From positions 992,001 to 1,056,000 of the forward strand of contig OU612071.1 in the NCBI GenBank assembly GCA_914767715.1: a DNA stretch of 64,000 nucleotides. The letters run 5' to 3'. The notes beneath the pieces are model-generated. The model had not been told where the DNA came from. It ran no database searches and saw only the letters and a list, made by a program, of their open reading frames with translations. Made by a program: the position numbers and the translations under genes. The stretch comes from Membranipora membranacea (taxonomy: Eukaryota > Bryozoa > Gymnolaemata > Cheilostomatida > Membraniporidae). Below, piece after piece: positions 26,501-37,600 of the stretch (position 1 is the first letter of the stretch; every line of letters starts with the position of its first letter).

Positions 26501-29500
26501 GATGCCTACTGCCAGCTCTTGCCAGCTCGTTATAAAGTTCTTAGTAGTGAATCGCATTTTGAACTTTTTATAGTAGCACTCAACCATAACCCTTAGCCTG
26601 TCGGGCACCCAGAAGTGTGATAGTGCGAGGTCAATTATGCTGTGCGGTACAGAACCATAGGCATTCGCCAAATCCAACCAGATTACCTCAAGGTTTGATT
26701 TTGCTTGTTTATCAGATTTTATTGCTGACCAAATCATGCTCACATGCTCAAGACATCCAGGGAATCCTGGGATGCCTGCCTTCTGAACTGATGGATCAAT
26801 GAATCCATTGTTCAGGATACAACATACAGTGGTGGCGTACCACTGCACAACACACAGGTCTTCAGCTAGAAACCATGAGTCAACAACTTTGGTTTTCATC
26901 CTGGATAAAAATTCCAACATTTGTATTTTATTGAATAACAATAAAGAGGCAATGTTTCTTTCAAAAAGCATGAGGGTTGTCTTTTCAAAATGAGAATGAG
27001 AGCGCATTTCCCAAAACATTTCAAAGAAAGATGGCGGCCCCATGCAAAAAGAAAATTTTTCACAAGGGAGAGGAAGAAGGGGAGAAGAAGCAAGGAAACA
27101 TGGTAAGTTCAGTCAGTTAACTGCCCTAAATGGGTTGCCAACATGTGCTGGGGGTACTGTTAGTATATGCACTTGCATACTGTTAGCATATGCACTTGCA
27201 TTTTGCATTTATGAAATATCTGAAAAACAGGCCTGTCGGCAGTCGGCAGGTCGGCAAAGTTCCGGCACCGCCTTTTAAATAGCCTCAGTATGCAGCTAAA
27301 ACTGGCAATATTTATAGAAAAAAAAGTCTTCAAAACGTTTCTCAACCAATTATAGTTATAGGTTCACGAGATATAAATATATTTGAAATGCCCTAATGAC
27401 CATGGTCCCCTGAAGTTGGTGAAATCTTTGTGTTGTGAGTGTGATATCATGAATGGAACACTATCATGAATTAGAAATTATCATTTGAATATGACGGTGA
27501 TATTGATGCTTTTGGTGTTATACTTACTGTTGGAGGTAGCATTAACACTTAGCTTCCTCTCACACTCACAATCTCTTACTGACAGACAGAACAGACGAAG
27601 GAGATTTGTAGCTCTTCACTTTGATTAGTATCAACAAATTAATGAGTTTGTATCAATCCATTCCATTGGGAAACTTCTCTGAATTGCTTAAAAACCAAAT
27701 GAAATATCATCATATTTATAATACAGGCATTCACCCTATACAACTCAGCTGCTGTGAGATTCAGTTCGTCACTGGATGATCCATGGAACAGGAAAGCCTG
27801 GGCAGCACTCCAGACTTATTTTGACGAGAACTTAAGTGCTGAGTTCTTCTACAAGAATGTTGAAGCTCTACATGACAGACTCTCCTCAATTAGAAGTGAG
27901 CTAAAATATCAGATAACGGAACTGGAGAGGAAGACACCGCGTTATCAAAACCAAGAAATGGAACAACTCGTGAAATATTCTAATGAGAAGATGAAGGAAT
28001 TCGCTGCTCTTGTTGTTGAGAAGTCTCTAGAGAGTATTAAGGCTGAGCCTCCTTGTGTATTCTCTGTGGTTGGGATAGGCTCACTAGGTAGAGGTGAGGC
28101 GACACCTTATTCTGATATTGAGTACCTTTTTCTGATTCAGAATGCTCGTCACACTGAGTATTTTGAGCGGCTGGCAGTCATGACATATTTCTACATTGGT
28201 GCCCTCAGGGAAACAAAGCTGAGCTCACTAGACATTAAGGAACTGTCAGGATGGTATGTTGATGGAAGGGATCATGGCTACCAAATCGATGGGATAACTA
28301 AAACATCAGGGAATGTCCCGACAGGAAATTCTGAGCATCCCAATCAGTTTCTTACTACTCCAAGTGCACTCAGTAAAGTATATAAGGAAACTTTCAAACA
28401 CCCAGACCCTGAAGAGGCTATAAAAGGTGATATTACTGCTATGCTGAGATTCACCTCTCTTATATACTCGCATGTAAAAAAAGACACTCTGCTCAAAAGC
28501 TTTGAGGCTAAAAGAAAGTCCATAGACAAGAAAGTAAACTCTGACAGACTAAGTGTGAGCCTGCAGATGCTGCACAGTGACATAAAGCGGTACAGATTTC
28601 AGCCTCAGTTTGATGATTATTCGGCAGGATTTACATTGAACGCTAAAACTTTACTCTATCGGTTCCCATCACTTGTTCTTTTAGACAGCGCAATCATCAA
28701 CTGTTCGTTAGAGCGTGACTCATGGCGAACATTGGAAACATGGAGAAAAGAGTCAAAAAGGAGTTTCGCACACTCACTTCAGTTTCTTCTTGCCTTTGCA
28801 TCCTACTCACGTCTGAGGTGCTATTTATACATGGACGCTAAGCGTGATGAGTTCACCACAGGGAATACAGAGGAAACAGAGACAGATATAATCATGGCTA
28901 GACATGGAGGAGAGGAGAAGTTTGTCTTTGTTGGTCGTAAACTCTGGAGAATAGCAACAGAGGAGTTCTACACCCTAAGCAAGAGTATACTAGATATGCA
29001 GTATCACCTTTCCATCATGAATAACCTTTCGACAGCAAAAGATGTAAAGCAGGCCACTAAAATGGAGGTAAATGAAAACCCCATGAGTTCTTCTCTCGCA
29101 GACTTCTTTTCTCTTCAATGGAGCAAAGTTGTTCAAGCCCATATAGCTACTGATGATCTGAATATTTGTTACACTCTGGCACATTCTCATCTCCAGTTAA
29201 AGAACTACGAACAGGCCCTGGAGCTGTACCAGCGTCTACATGATGACAGGCTGAGGCTTACAGAGTACGGAGTCAAGCTAACTGAGGTCTACAGGGGTAT
29301 GGGAAGGTGTAACAACGGGATGGGGAAGCTTAAAGATGCTAAGAAAGCGTATGAGTTAGCTCTGAAACATTCATATCCGACTCAACAATCACACGAGGAA
29401 AGTATTACTGTTCAACGTGAGATATCCCTGAACAGTTTGACTGAAAAGAATTCACCAGTGGAAAAGGCTGTTGTGCTGCTTGAAACAGCCAAAGTTCTAA

Positions 29501-30573
29501 TGCAGCTGTTCTCTAATAGAGTGAAACCTTTGCAAATGCTGTTCAAAGTTCTCAAGGAGCTCATTCTCTATGCAGCAACGGGCGGGAAGTGCAGTGATCT
29601 AGGCTTGATTGAAGGATTCGATCGGCTGAGTTTGGAAGGCAGACTTAAATATGTTAACAATCCTTCTAGAGAAGCAGCACACTGTGTCTATGCTATTGGT
29701 GAAATTTTCGCTAAGAATGGCAACAAGGACATCTCTCAGCAATACTTCACAAAGTCTCGGTGTCTAGGCTTGAAATTGGTAATTGACAAAAACGTTGACG
29801 GCAATACAAAGGCAGCAATTCTCACTGAACTAGCAGAAAAGTTTGGACATAGGCAATATGTTGACACTGCCTCAGACATCACCAAAAAGCTGATAACTGA
29901 TGATGATCGAAGGAAAAGTCTTGAGTGTGAAATCAGCTTGATTCAAGGTGCACTGCATGCGACTGGTAACCTGGGACCTGGACTTGAGCTGCTTCCAGAG
30001 GATGACCTGCTGAGAAGTATCTTGTTTGACTGTGACGTGGAGACATCAGTTGACGCTGAAAAACCAGAAGATATTGATCAGTGGTATCAGACAGCTAAGA
30101 TGACACTCAACGAAGCTCATCCAAATCAGCCGACTCATTGCGACTATGGGAGACTTGAGAAAACACGAGGTGACTTGGCAAAGCGCAATGGTGGAGATTT
30201 GGGGCTAGCAAACAAGCATTACACGGCGGCCTTAAAGGTGTACCATGAAAATCGTTCAAATCTGCATGCTGCCCGAGTTCTTGTGGCTATTGCTGGAATA
30301 GAGAAAGAGAATGGTGACGTGAAGAAGGCAAATGATTCACTGTTTGAAGCGCAAGGTTATATGGAAGAGGCTTACAGAGAATCGTCCTGTAATGAGGAGT
30401 ACGCTGCTCTTATGACAGAAAGAGGTAACATTCTAAGAGCTCTTGGACAAAATGAACAAGCAAAAGCTCTAGAGGAAAAAGCAAGAAAGATGGAGGAACG
30501 ACGCGGTGAGGAGAAGAAGAGTTTAGATAGATATGTCAGTCAGCACTGCAGTAAAGGTGAGAAGAATTCATGA
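17578..30573 (+). CDS. Ankyrin-repeat / DUF294-like nucleotidyltransferase / TPR protein, 3 exons, about 1,684 aa
   Basis: Exons 17578-19638, 20838-20984 and 27727-30573 join in phase 0 with good sites (aaag/gtaggt, gaag acceptor, cttagg/gtaagt, atacag acceptor). The ATG follows an in-frame TGA, so the start is firm. Residues 1 to about 660 are about 17 ankyrin-type repeats of 39 residues (GHTDTVKALLDNLTPEQQ ...). Residues 688-853 are helical and charged. Near 854 comes GSLGRGEATPYSDIEYLFLI, the GS...D-x-[DE] motif of DUF294/GlnD-type nucleotidyltransferases, with the acid pair at about D866 and E868. A helical bundle follows (FAHSLQFLLAFASYSRLRCY). TPR-like helices lie near 1211-1290 (LKNYEQALELYQRL) and 1537-1660. 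Predicted soluble. The last exon may instead splice at 30556 to 31649, replacing the last five residues with about 19. Function unknown: possibly a repeat-guided nucleotidyl- or nucleotide-transferring effector. Intron 2 carries a 6.1-kb transposon. Confidence 0.85.
17614..19560 (+). repeat. 117-bp coding tandem repeat (39-residue ankyrin units)
   Basis: About 16 full units and one partial, each 117 bp, nearly identical in 'ggtcacacagacacagtgaa' and 'cagctcatctct'. Differences concentrate in a few blocks: NLTPEQ versus YLPPEQ or YLPPKQ; SNKTKYDG, SIEDTDG, SIEYTDG, SIEDSHG or SIKAKDG; and TALHRASEG, TALHLASWG or TALYGASVLG. The blocks combine in many pairings, as expected of repeat shuffling or gene conversion. 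Confidence 0.9.
19690..20837. other. Intron 1 of the ankyrin gene
   Basis: No coding segment, RNA gene or clear repeat is visible between exon 1 (donor at 19639) and exon 2 at 20838. A pyrimidine tract 'attccttttaattgaag' ends it. Confidence 0.6.
21167..21415 (+). repeat. Left terminal inverted repeat
   Basis: Inverted match to 27026-27270. It runs from 'cggcgccggaac' to 'gccgccat' and contains an extra short stretch around 'gatttcaaacctt'. The perfect 10-bp target duplication precedes it. Confidence 0.85.
21965..23165 (-). mobile_element. 3' part of an endonuclease-tailed LINE (restriction-like endonuclease domain)
   Basis: The frame at 23150-22752 reads RPDLIVWSDKEKALILMELT then VPWEENISYVHERKLTRY and FAVEVGCRGFMA. 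This is the PD-(D/E)XK-type C-terminal nuclease region found after the zinc knuckle in one animal LINE group. It continues the protein that breaks off at about 25248. The lower part (22602-22040) is 3' non-coding or decayed. At 21965-22036 a 70-bp piece repeats 26815-26884 in the same orientation. Confidence 0.7.
23165..25180 (+). mobile_element. Jockey/CR1-like non-LTR retrotransposon, 5'-truncated, inserted in the minus-strand LINE
   Basis: Frame 23375-24901 (508 codons) is a reverse transcriptase: TGPDEISGRVLKTLADSLAQ, ESKNYRPIALTSIIAKFLE, FIDFSSAFNTIDP, GSPQGCVLSPILFSLYI, and the catalytic YADD (IIKYADDTIIL). The apurinic endonuclease domain upstream is missing. The post-RT domain carries on in another frame after 24901 (IELVRLHSGRFCIPKQ), showing a frameshift. 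An AT-rich tail with a TA run ends near 25180. It splits the older minus-strand LINE between its zinc-knuckle and nuclease parts, so it is the younger insertion. Confidence 0.85.
25248..27000 (-). mobile_element. RT and zinc-knuckle part of the endonuclease-tailed LINE, frameshifted
   Basis: Frame 27043-26225 contains the RT palm: IWLDLANAYGSVPHSIIDLA, PMGCAISPLLFVMSMELV and RAFMDDITIIS (FMDD instead of YADD, which I recall as normal for this family). The protein continues in another frame at 26246-25248 (LAEQPVKSLGRWYSLPIT, MPRILWPLTVYDVPLTPVE) to the zinc knuckle CAECSAKGTLRHILSNC and YTYRHNQVLK. One frameshift near 26235-26250 breaks it, and the plus-strand LINE interrupts it before the nuclease domain. 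An inactive copy. Confidence 0.8.
27026..27270 (-). repeat. Right terminal inverted repeat
   Basis: Inverted match to 21167-21415, from 'atggcggccccatgcaa' to 'gttccggcaccg'. The second copy of 'ccttttaaat' follows at 27271-27280. The first codons of the open frame starting at 27043 lie inside this repeat and are not part of the LINE. Confidence 0.85.
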
Positions 30574-30837
30574 GATCAATCCGCACAAAGTCTTATATCA
30601 TGTGAGAGTACTACATAAACAGAAAAAACTGCAACCTGTCAAAAAAAGTCAAGAGGCTATTGGTCTGTTACTAAACTTGTAAAGAATTGAATAAATTTTC
30701 AATACAACATCGGAAGAAATTTGATTGAAAATGGCAAATCTAGCTTGTCAAATATTCAAAAGATATATAGCAGTTCATCTTGACACCACATATCAATCAC
30801 TGAACTGAGGCATTTGTTTGTGAAACCTTAAGTCGCA

Positions 30838-31600
30838 CTGTCTGGAGACTGCCAACTCTTCATTGATTAAATTATAACCAAGCCTACTCACAAATCTCAC
30901 ACCTTTTATTTCTTACATTTCAGCTAAACAAATGCGCAGAGGTAAGTTTTCCCTTCACCTCGTCGCAATTGTCATGGCATCTGACCCCTGTATCAGGTTT
31001 CACTTATGCAATCGACGGCATTGAACGTAATACATATAAGTCACAAGTTGGACATTTTTTGCGTACTACAGCTTCCTTGCTCACCCTAACTGTCCTGGAA
31101 GTTCAGCTTGCACATCGAGTAGGCTCAGCATTTAAGCATGTGTTTTTAAAGCTTTAGATCTAACTCAGGCTCACACTGATATAACACCTTTCAGAAATTC
31201 AGATATCTAAATACCGTATAGATTGCTTAAAGTCAGACAATACTTTCTGGTTGGTAATTTGATGCCACTAACTTGCATTGGGGCACCTCTATTATTCAAT
31301 AACCTATGTTTAATATTTCATGATAGCTTCCAAAATTAAAGGGAAAAGATGCCGGCAAAATATTAAAACGCACGCATATGCATTTTCTGCCTCATACACC
31401 CTTGCTTATTGTGACTTGGTTTAGTTCTGTCTCTGCTCAACTTTAGCTAATTATTTAATAGCTGGACTATCAGCATAGCTGTGGCTCCTATTTCTGCTGC
31501 TGATAATTAGCAATTCCAGCATTGGTATTGGCATTGTGTGATAAGATCATGTCATTAGTTTTCATGTTGCTCATGATAATCTCATTGAAATTCTCCTTTA
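30838..31600 (-). mobile_element. Strongly diverged second copy of the endonuclease-tailed LINE 3' end
   Basis: Blocks match 22200-23000 in order and on the same strand: 'actgccaactcttcattg' (30850, compare 22210), 'cagaggtaagttt' with 'catagaggtttgct', 'ttagatctaactcaggctcac' with 'ttagatctatctcagactcac' (31155, compare 22523), 'ttctgcctcata' (31385, compare 22808) and 'ggcattgtgtgataagatc' (31530, compare 22955). No frame is intact. It lies just downstream of the ankyrin gene. Confidence 0.6.
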
Positions 31601-31648
31601 GACAACCTTAGATTTATTGATATAAAACTGACAGCTCTGCGCTTACAG

Positions 31649-33437
31649 GTGATAGTGCTGATGTCTTACTTCCGATGCGTGAAGAATTGTTGCGCAAGAA
31701 TCTTTGAACAGACAAAAACGAGACTAAGGCCTATAAGAGAAGACGGTGCAACAAAGGTTGGTAAGTTTTCATGAAAATATAATATAGATTTGTGCGCGAG
31801 TTATGTATGTCTGACACATAATAATAATATGTTTATTGTGTTATCAAAATGCCTTACATGAATAAATTTGGTTGCTTCCAAAATATGCTGAAGAGAAGAC
31901 CTGACTGGTCTCATGTCTTATACATATATGTTCGGCAGGTTTTGATGACGAAACAAAAGAACAGTATTTTGTCATCTCCGAAAAAAAAAGAAGTAAAGGC
32001 CGGTAACATGATGGAAGAGGCCACTTCAAAGACCTCATCTCAACAGCAGTGCTTACTCCATATAATCCATGTGGCATCCTATAGTATCGCCTGTAAAAGG
32101 TTAACTCCTCCTAAAATAAACAATTTTGTGCAATTTACAGTTTACTTTTAGTTCCAATAATATTATATGTATGTAGTGAGAATAGCTCCCAGATGAATCA
32201 GCACTGTCAGCTTGACGAGAAGAAGCTTTAGTATTATTTTTCCTTTGTCTGTCTGAAAGTTGAATTAACCATATATTGTTACGCCTGTAAACTCTAAGTG
32301 TGCATTGATGTCTGTAAATAAATATTATTTATCTTACTTGATGAGAAGTTCCTCCTTAAATCATTGTTAATCTGATTCATTTTGATTTTTTATTACTATG
32401 ATTATTCAGTTTTATTCAGAATTATCTGCATTTAGTATTTAAATGAACCAGAATGACACAGTATTCTGAGTGGTATAAAGAATTTAAATAGCTGCTCATA
32501 ACAAAAATAATCTGAATCGGTTGGAACCAACTGAAATATTGTGGTCAAGTCTGACTGAGGAGCAATATCTACCAGTCTGTCTCTCAGATATGAGTGCTGT
32601 GTGGTAAAACCAATGAAATTGACAGCAATGATAAAAAATTGTTTGTCTTTAAACACAGAAATGTTATCCACAAATAAACATACTAAAGAAGTTCACTGCT
32701 ATTGATACATGCGGCTACATCTCTATAGATATGTGACCAGACTGATCTGTACTTTATAGATTTACACTCGGTGCTCACCAATATTAGTGCTCAAGTGGTG
32801 AGCAGACTTATCGAGATAGAGTCCTTTGGGATTGGTAAGAGAAAGTATCAGAGAGCTATTCACCTCATTTGGTGAGATTCAGATTTTTGTCCATCTCTAA
32901 TTATAATACTTTATGGAAGCTGAAGGTAGACTGATGGGGTATAATGTTATATAATGACTGCTTTCAATCAAAATTGTAGGGGTTCTGCAGCTGTGCAGCT
33001 GTGCCTCGTTTCATAGTTTACTGATTATAATAGTACTAATTGTGTTTGTGTGAGTAATTTTTCATCAAAATTCTGAGTCTATTGACCACCACAGAGAAGG
33101 CTTTGGGGATGATATGCCAACATTGATCTTTGACACGCTCAATCCCTCTCTGCAACCAATTTTGAACATACAATGATACGAGGCATTTTGTTTTGGTTTG
33201 ACCCAAACATAATGTTTTGAGGCGGGCCATGGCGCAGGAGGATAGCCCACCTTATTGATAATGATTGATGATGAGCTGTGAGAGTGTTGACAGGACTTCA
33301 GTTTATGGTTTAGTTAGGAGGATCAGCACACTGACTGGACCGAGGGCTGTAAGCAGACTTGTCAAGCCTGCTATAAGCCTATAGTTCAAAAGATCAAGAG
33401 TGAGGTCAGAAATACTGCTGAGCTGGATCTGAAAACA
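31649..33437 (+). other. Exon-like segments of unknown gene, or 3' end of the ankyrin gene
   Basis: Segment 31649-31760 (acceptor 'gcttacag', donor 'gtaagt') is open as VIVLMSYFRCVKNCCARIFE..., phase 0 to 1. In another phase it closes the ankyrin protein with GDSADVLLPMREELLRKNL and a stop at 31705-31707. Segment 31939-31992 (GFDDETKEQYFVISEKKR) and segment 32760-32834 (LHSVLTNISAQVVSRLIEIE) keep phase 1 to 1. Segment 33317-33437 is open as DWTEGCKQTCQACYKPIVQK with a 'gtgaga' donor, but its phase does not fit the previous one directly. I do not recognise the protein. AATAAA occurs near 32318. Confidence 0.35.
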
Positions 33438-34655
33438 GGTGAGACTTTTGTTAGAAGGTTCTCACTTCAGGACATATCAACCCTTCATTAAACAAATCGC
33501 ACGAATTTTGTGATTCTCTCCACATTATGCTAGCACAAGCCTTTATTTTGGCATGACTGAATAATTGATCTAAGACCTCAGCTTTGATGTTGTGTATACT
33601 GGACATCTCAGCCGGCGGCCCAAAAATTTTCATTCTCAATCACTCTCTATTTAGAACTAGAGCTAAGACAGTCATGAACTCTTTTAGGGCAGCGATGAGG
33701 AGCTGACTGAGATTTAGTACAAACTCGACTGTGGAAATTATTTGCCGCTTCAAATTAAAAAAAATGGAGAAACTAACACTGATATAATATTTTCTCTATT
33801 GACCAGAATTATATTCATAACATCTAAAGTCTAAACAAACTTTAATTAAATATACTGACCGCAATAATTAACCAATCATAATATCGTTAAACCTCATAAA
33901 CTATCAGAAATGCCTTACTGGGTGTATACCAAATTACGAGTACAGATTGTGTAGTAAATGGATAAAAAACACCTGAAATATTAATAGATTCAATTCTCTC
34001 CAACAGTCTAAAAATAAAAAACTCACTTCTGATAAAAAAAAGACATATAAAATCTTACTGTAGATTTTAGATGGAAGCTAACAGTACCAGACTAGCAACA
34101 AGTAAAAGCAATCAGCGATGGATCTTTTTATGACAGAAAAGGTTGAATAATAAAATTCATGGCGGACATTGTGTTAATATAATAATCCCCTGGGAAAAAA
34201 GTACAAATTACCCTGCTAGAAAAAGATATATAATAAAAGTGTTTTTTTATTAGATATATTTCATTGTTAAGTAGATCCTTATTTCTATGGACCTTTTCAT
34301 GTAGAGACGAATAAGACTGTCAAAAGATATTTTCCTAATCCGGTATCAGAAACTAAACATTATCCAATCTAATGTATCATAATTACTTACATCGGCATAT
34401 CTAGATATGTTTTTAAATATGGATAGATAAGTTATCTCCACCAGTTACAGCAAAGGATAACTCTTAATAGAGTCAGAGGACTGTCGCAGACTTCAAATCT
34501 GTACAATCTTAAACTTTAAAGGATATTCATATCCTAATATGTCCTCAGCTATAACTGCTGTTCATCCAAATCCAACATACCAGCTAACCACTAATGAGCT
34601 GCACACAGAAGTCTAACATGGCAGAGATTACCTGATGATTGAGTCCCTCAATATC

Positions 34656-37600
34656 TCAGTCAGTGTGCACCTTTTCTTCTCTGCCCCACATTTTCATAAA
34701 ATCGACAGGAATTGGAAATATAATAGTCGAGTTCTTCTCTGAGGAGATTGTGTTCAGCTGTAAGTATAGAAATTATCCAAAAATATTGTTGCCTTATATA
34801 TATAAATATATAAATGAAAATATATAGATATACAAAATAATAATAGCTGGCTATATGTTAACTGGTGGAGATTTGGTGGAGTCTCATGATTAATAGTGAA
34901 TTAGTCACAGAATAAAGCCTTCTCTGACCGCAGTGATTTATTAACACACCAGTGAGTGTCATGTCTCACGTTTGGTGGATCTCTAAATTATAGCCTTGAG
35001 ATCTACAGGTTTGTGATTCAATTTGATGTAATGTGAGAAATACATCAATGCTTGAAGGAATATAAAAACCAATTATGTGAGGCTTCATTAGCCTGTCTTG
35101 ACAAGCATTGTTGTGCGGGGGGGGGGGGGGGGGGGACGCACAACAAGGCTTGTCAAGACAGGCTAAGGCTCCATAAGCCTTATCTCTTGGTTTTCTTGTG
35201 TTTGTTTATCTTTCAGTCGGTCAAACTCAGCACTCAACAAAAAAAAAACATGATTTTCATCATGACGAACAACCTTGAAATAAGATTCCCTCCCACGCTG
35301 ATTAGACTCTATCGACGTCTGTCAATAATGGACATAAATTGTTATCTTTCTTGATTGTAATAAAAAATAGCCAATGTGAATGGCTCTCACCTGTCTGACT
35401 GGAAGGAGAGAGAGAGCTTATGAAAGGTCAGTGAAAGTACTTACTAAAAATTCAGTTTAACCTTCACTTTATCTGAATTAGTACTTTCAGGAAAGTACCA
35501 TCTGACCTGGTATACTCTCTCTCCAATCACCCGGCCAATTAGATAAGAGCCAGCATAGCCAGTTGATTTAAATGAAAATTGTTACAAAATAATTTCAAAC
35601 CTTACTACAACGATGTATAGTTATATTTTATATAGCTTTATTATAGTTAAATTATATATGGTTATATTATGGTTATATTATTATATTTATAATTATAGTT
35701 ATATTATATAGTTGTATTATATATTATATATAGTTATATTATATATAGTTATATAATATATAGTTATATTATATATTATATATAGTTATATTATATATTA
35801 TATATAGTTATATTATATATTATATATAGTTATATTATATATATTGTTATAGTGTTACTCACAGTCTGTAGATATCTGAGCTGTAAGGCAGCTGAAGATG
35901 AACTTATTATCTCTGCTGCTTCTTTTAATGCTCTGGCAGCTTTCTGTTCCCCTTCTGCTGCTATAACCTACAGTAATGAGGTCAAAGGTCACATAGAGAA
36001 GGTGAAGGTCACATGAGAGAGGGTGAAGGTCACGTAAAATAGTCCAATAACTTAGCGCAGAGGTCAAGACTAATACAAGGGCAGCTCTGTTAATTGGGGT
36101 TTAATTTATTTTGGTCCAACCAAGTGTTTGTGAGTTGAAGGAGGAGGAGGTTGATGGTTAAAGGTCACATATGATACAAAGTTCCACAGTAAATATGTCA
36201 CACCACCGGTTCTGTGTAATGAGTGTCTTGTGTCTAATTAATCTTACTCTGGAGTTTTCCCCCTTGGTTTGGTGTAGTCTTAAAATAGTCCTCCAACATG
36301 TTGTATGTACCCTGAGATAATTTAGCATGTGGAGCACGTCCTAGATAGCCAACCCTATTTGCACGTGCAAGATATAATGACGATTGCCTGAGGTCCAAAG
36401 ACTCTAGCTTGTCTGACAGCCAACTGGCGGGGGGGGGGGGGGAGGTGATGATATGATTCCGGGTTATTTTGACTATTTGGAGAATGAGTCTTAGGTGCGA
36501 ATTGTACTCCTATCAGCATAGAAGGCAACTTATTACTCACCTTAGCCTTAGATTCTCTTGTGGCCTCAGCTTCTGCTGCCATGGCTCTTTGAAGCTGGAC
36601 AGGCAGCCGTACATCCTTTCTGCACAATTGAAACATCAAATTTACAGATTGATAACATCACTGTTCAAATGACATATAACTCCTAAATTAAGACACCAGA
36701 ATTGACAGGCTCTGAAAATTTTACAAGGTAGGAAAGCTCTTCAGACAGAGTTTCTGAAATTATTGGCTTCAGCATCATATCGCGTCATGTGATTGAGCTG
36801 TTTTTGACATATTGCTTGGTCATTAGTTAAGACGAGTCATGTCATGCATCCTCACATCACCAACCTATCAGCCCTCTCAACAAAAATATCCGTACAAATT
36901 GATCAATGATATAACAGCATTCATAATAATGTAACTTGCATTTCGACAAATCTCAAAGCAGATAACAAGAGGTAAGGCTGGAACGGGTTCACAATACCAG
37001 AACCGGGTCGGGTTTCCGGGTTTTGGCTATCTTTCAGGATGGGCCAGGTCAGGTTCGAGTACGCTTGAAACAGAGCTACTGAACCTATTTATTGCTGAGC
37101 TGTTGTGAAATATTGAATTCATTCATACAAAGAATACGAAAAGTACCGCAGTCATAACATTCAAACTAATTACATGATAACCCCCATTCCCTTAGATACA
37201 AAAACTGTTATCGGCAAAGTTGCTGTTCTAGGCTCCCATATTGGATCTCAAGATCATTCTATATCGAAATGGATATTGCCATAGGATTTGAATACTGAAT
37301 ATTAGTCAAATTCTAATAGCCATCATATACATCATTTTGGAGTTCCCCCACCACACATAAATGCAGGCAACTCCCATTTTTACATGTACTGGAATACAAA
37401 GTTTTTTTATGATAATATAGTCTTGATTTCATTGCAGACGAAGTTCAGTAGTTCAGTAGTGTAGTGGATAAGGTCCTGGACTGCTGAACACAACATCGCT
37501 GGATCAAACCTTGGTCCAGGCGATGTTTTGACCAGCTAGTTGAAAGACATAACTAGTATTTGGTAGTGCAAATGAAATGACTGACTAGGCCTGAGTAAGC

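Larger units (their letters stand above)
21167..27270. mobile_element. 6.1-kb composite element with long terminal inverted repeats and 10-bp target duplication
   Basis: The left end (21167, 'cggcgccggaactttgccga') and the inverted right end (27270) match over about 250 bp, including 'cctgccgactgccgacaggc', 'tgcatatgctaacagtatgc' and 'catgtttccttgct'. Perfect 10-bp direct repeats 'ccttttaaat' flank it at 21157-21166 and 27271-27280. Long inverted repeats with 9-11-bp duplications are typical of Mutator-like elements. The interior carries no recognisable MULE transposase; it holds a minus-strand LINE split by a plus-strand LINE, so this copy is non-autonomous. A 112-codon minus frame (21531-21869) is of unknown meaning. 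The whole element lies in intron 2 of the ankyrin gene. Confidence 0.85.

Noticed and set aside
17578-30573. Bacterial contamination, because of the GlnD-like nucleotidyltransferase motif
   Set aside because: Three exons with consensus splice sites and a transposon-filled intron show a eukaryotic gene.
30923-30940. 18-nt microexon (ctaaacaaatgcgcagag) with good splice sites after the ankyrin gene
   Set aside because: The same block exists in the LINE copy at about 22275-22295, so it is probably transposon sequence that resembles an exon by chance.
35052-35354. 100-codon frame with a poly-Gly stretch
   Set aside because: The glycines come from a 19-G loop of a fold-back element inside a stomatin intron on the other strand.
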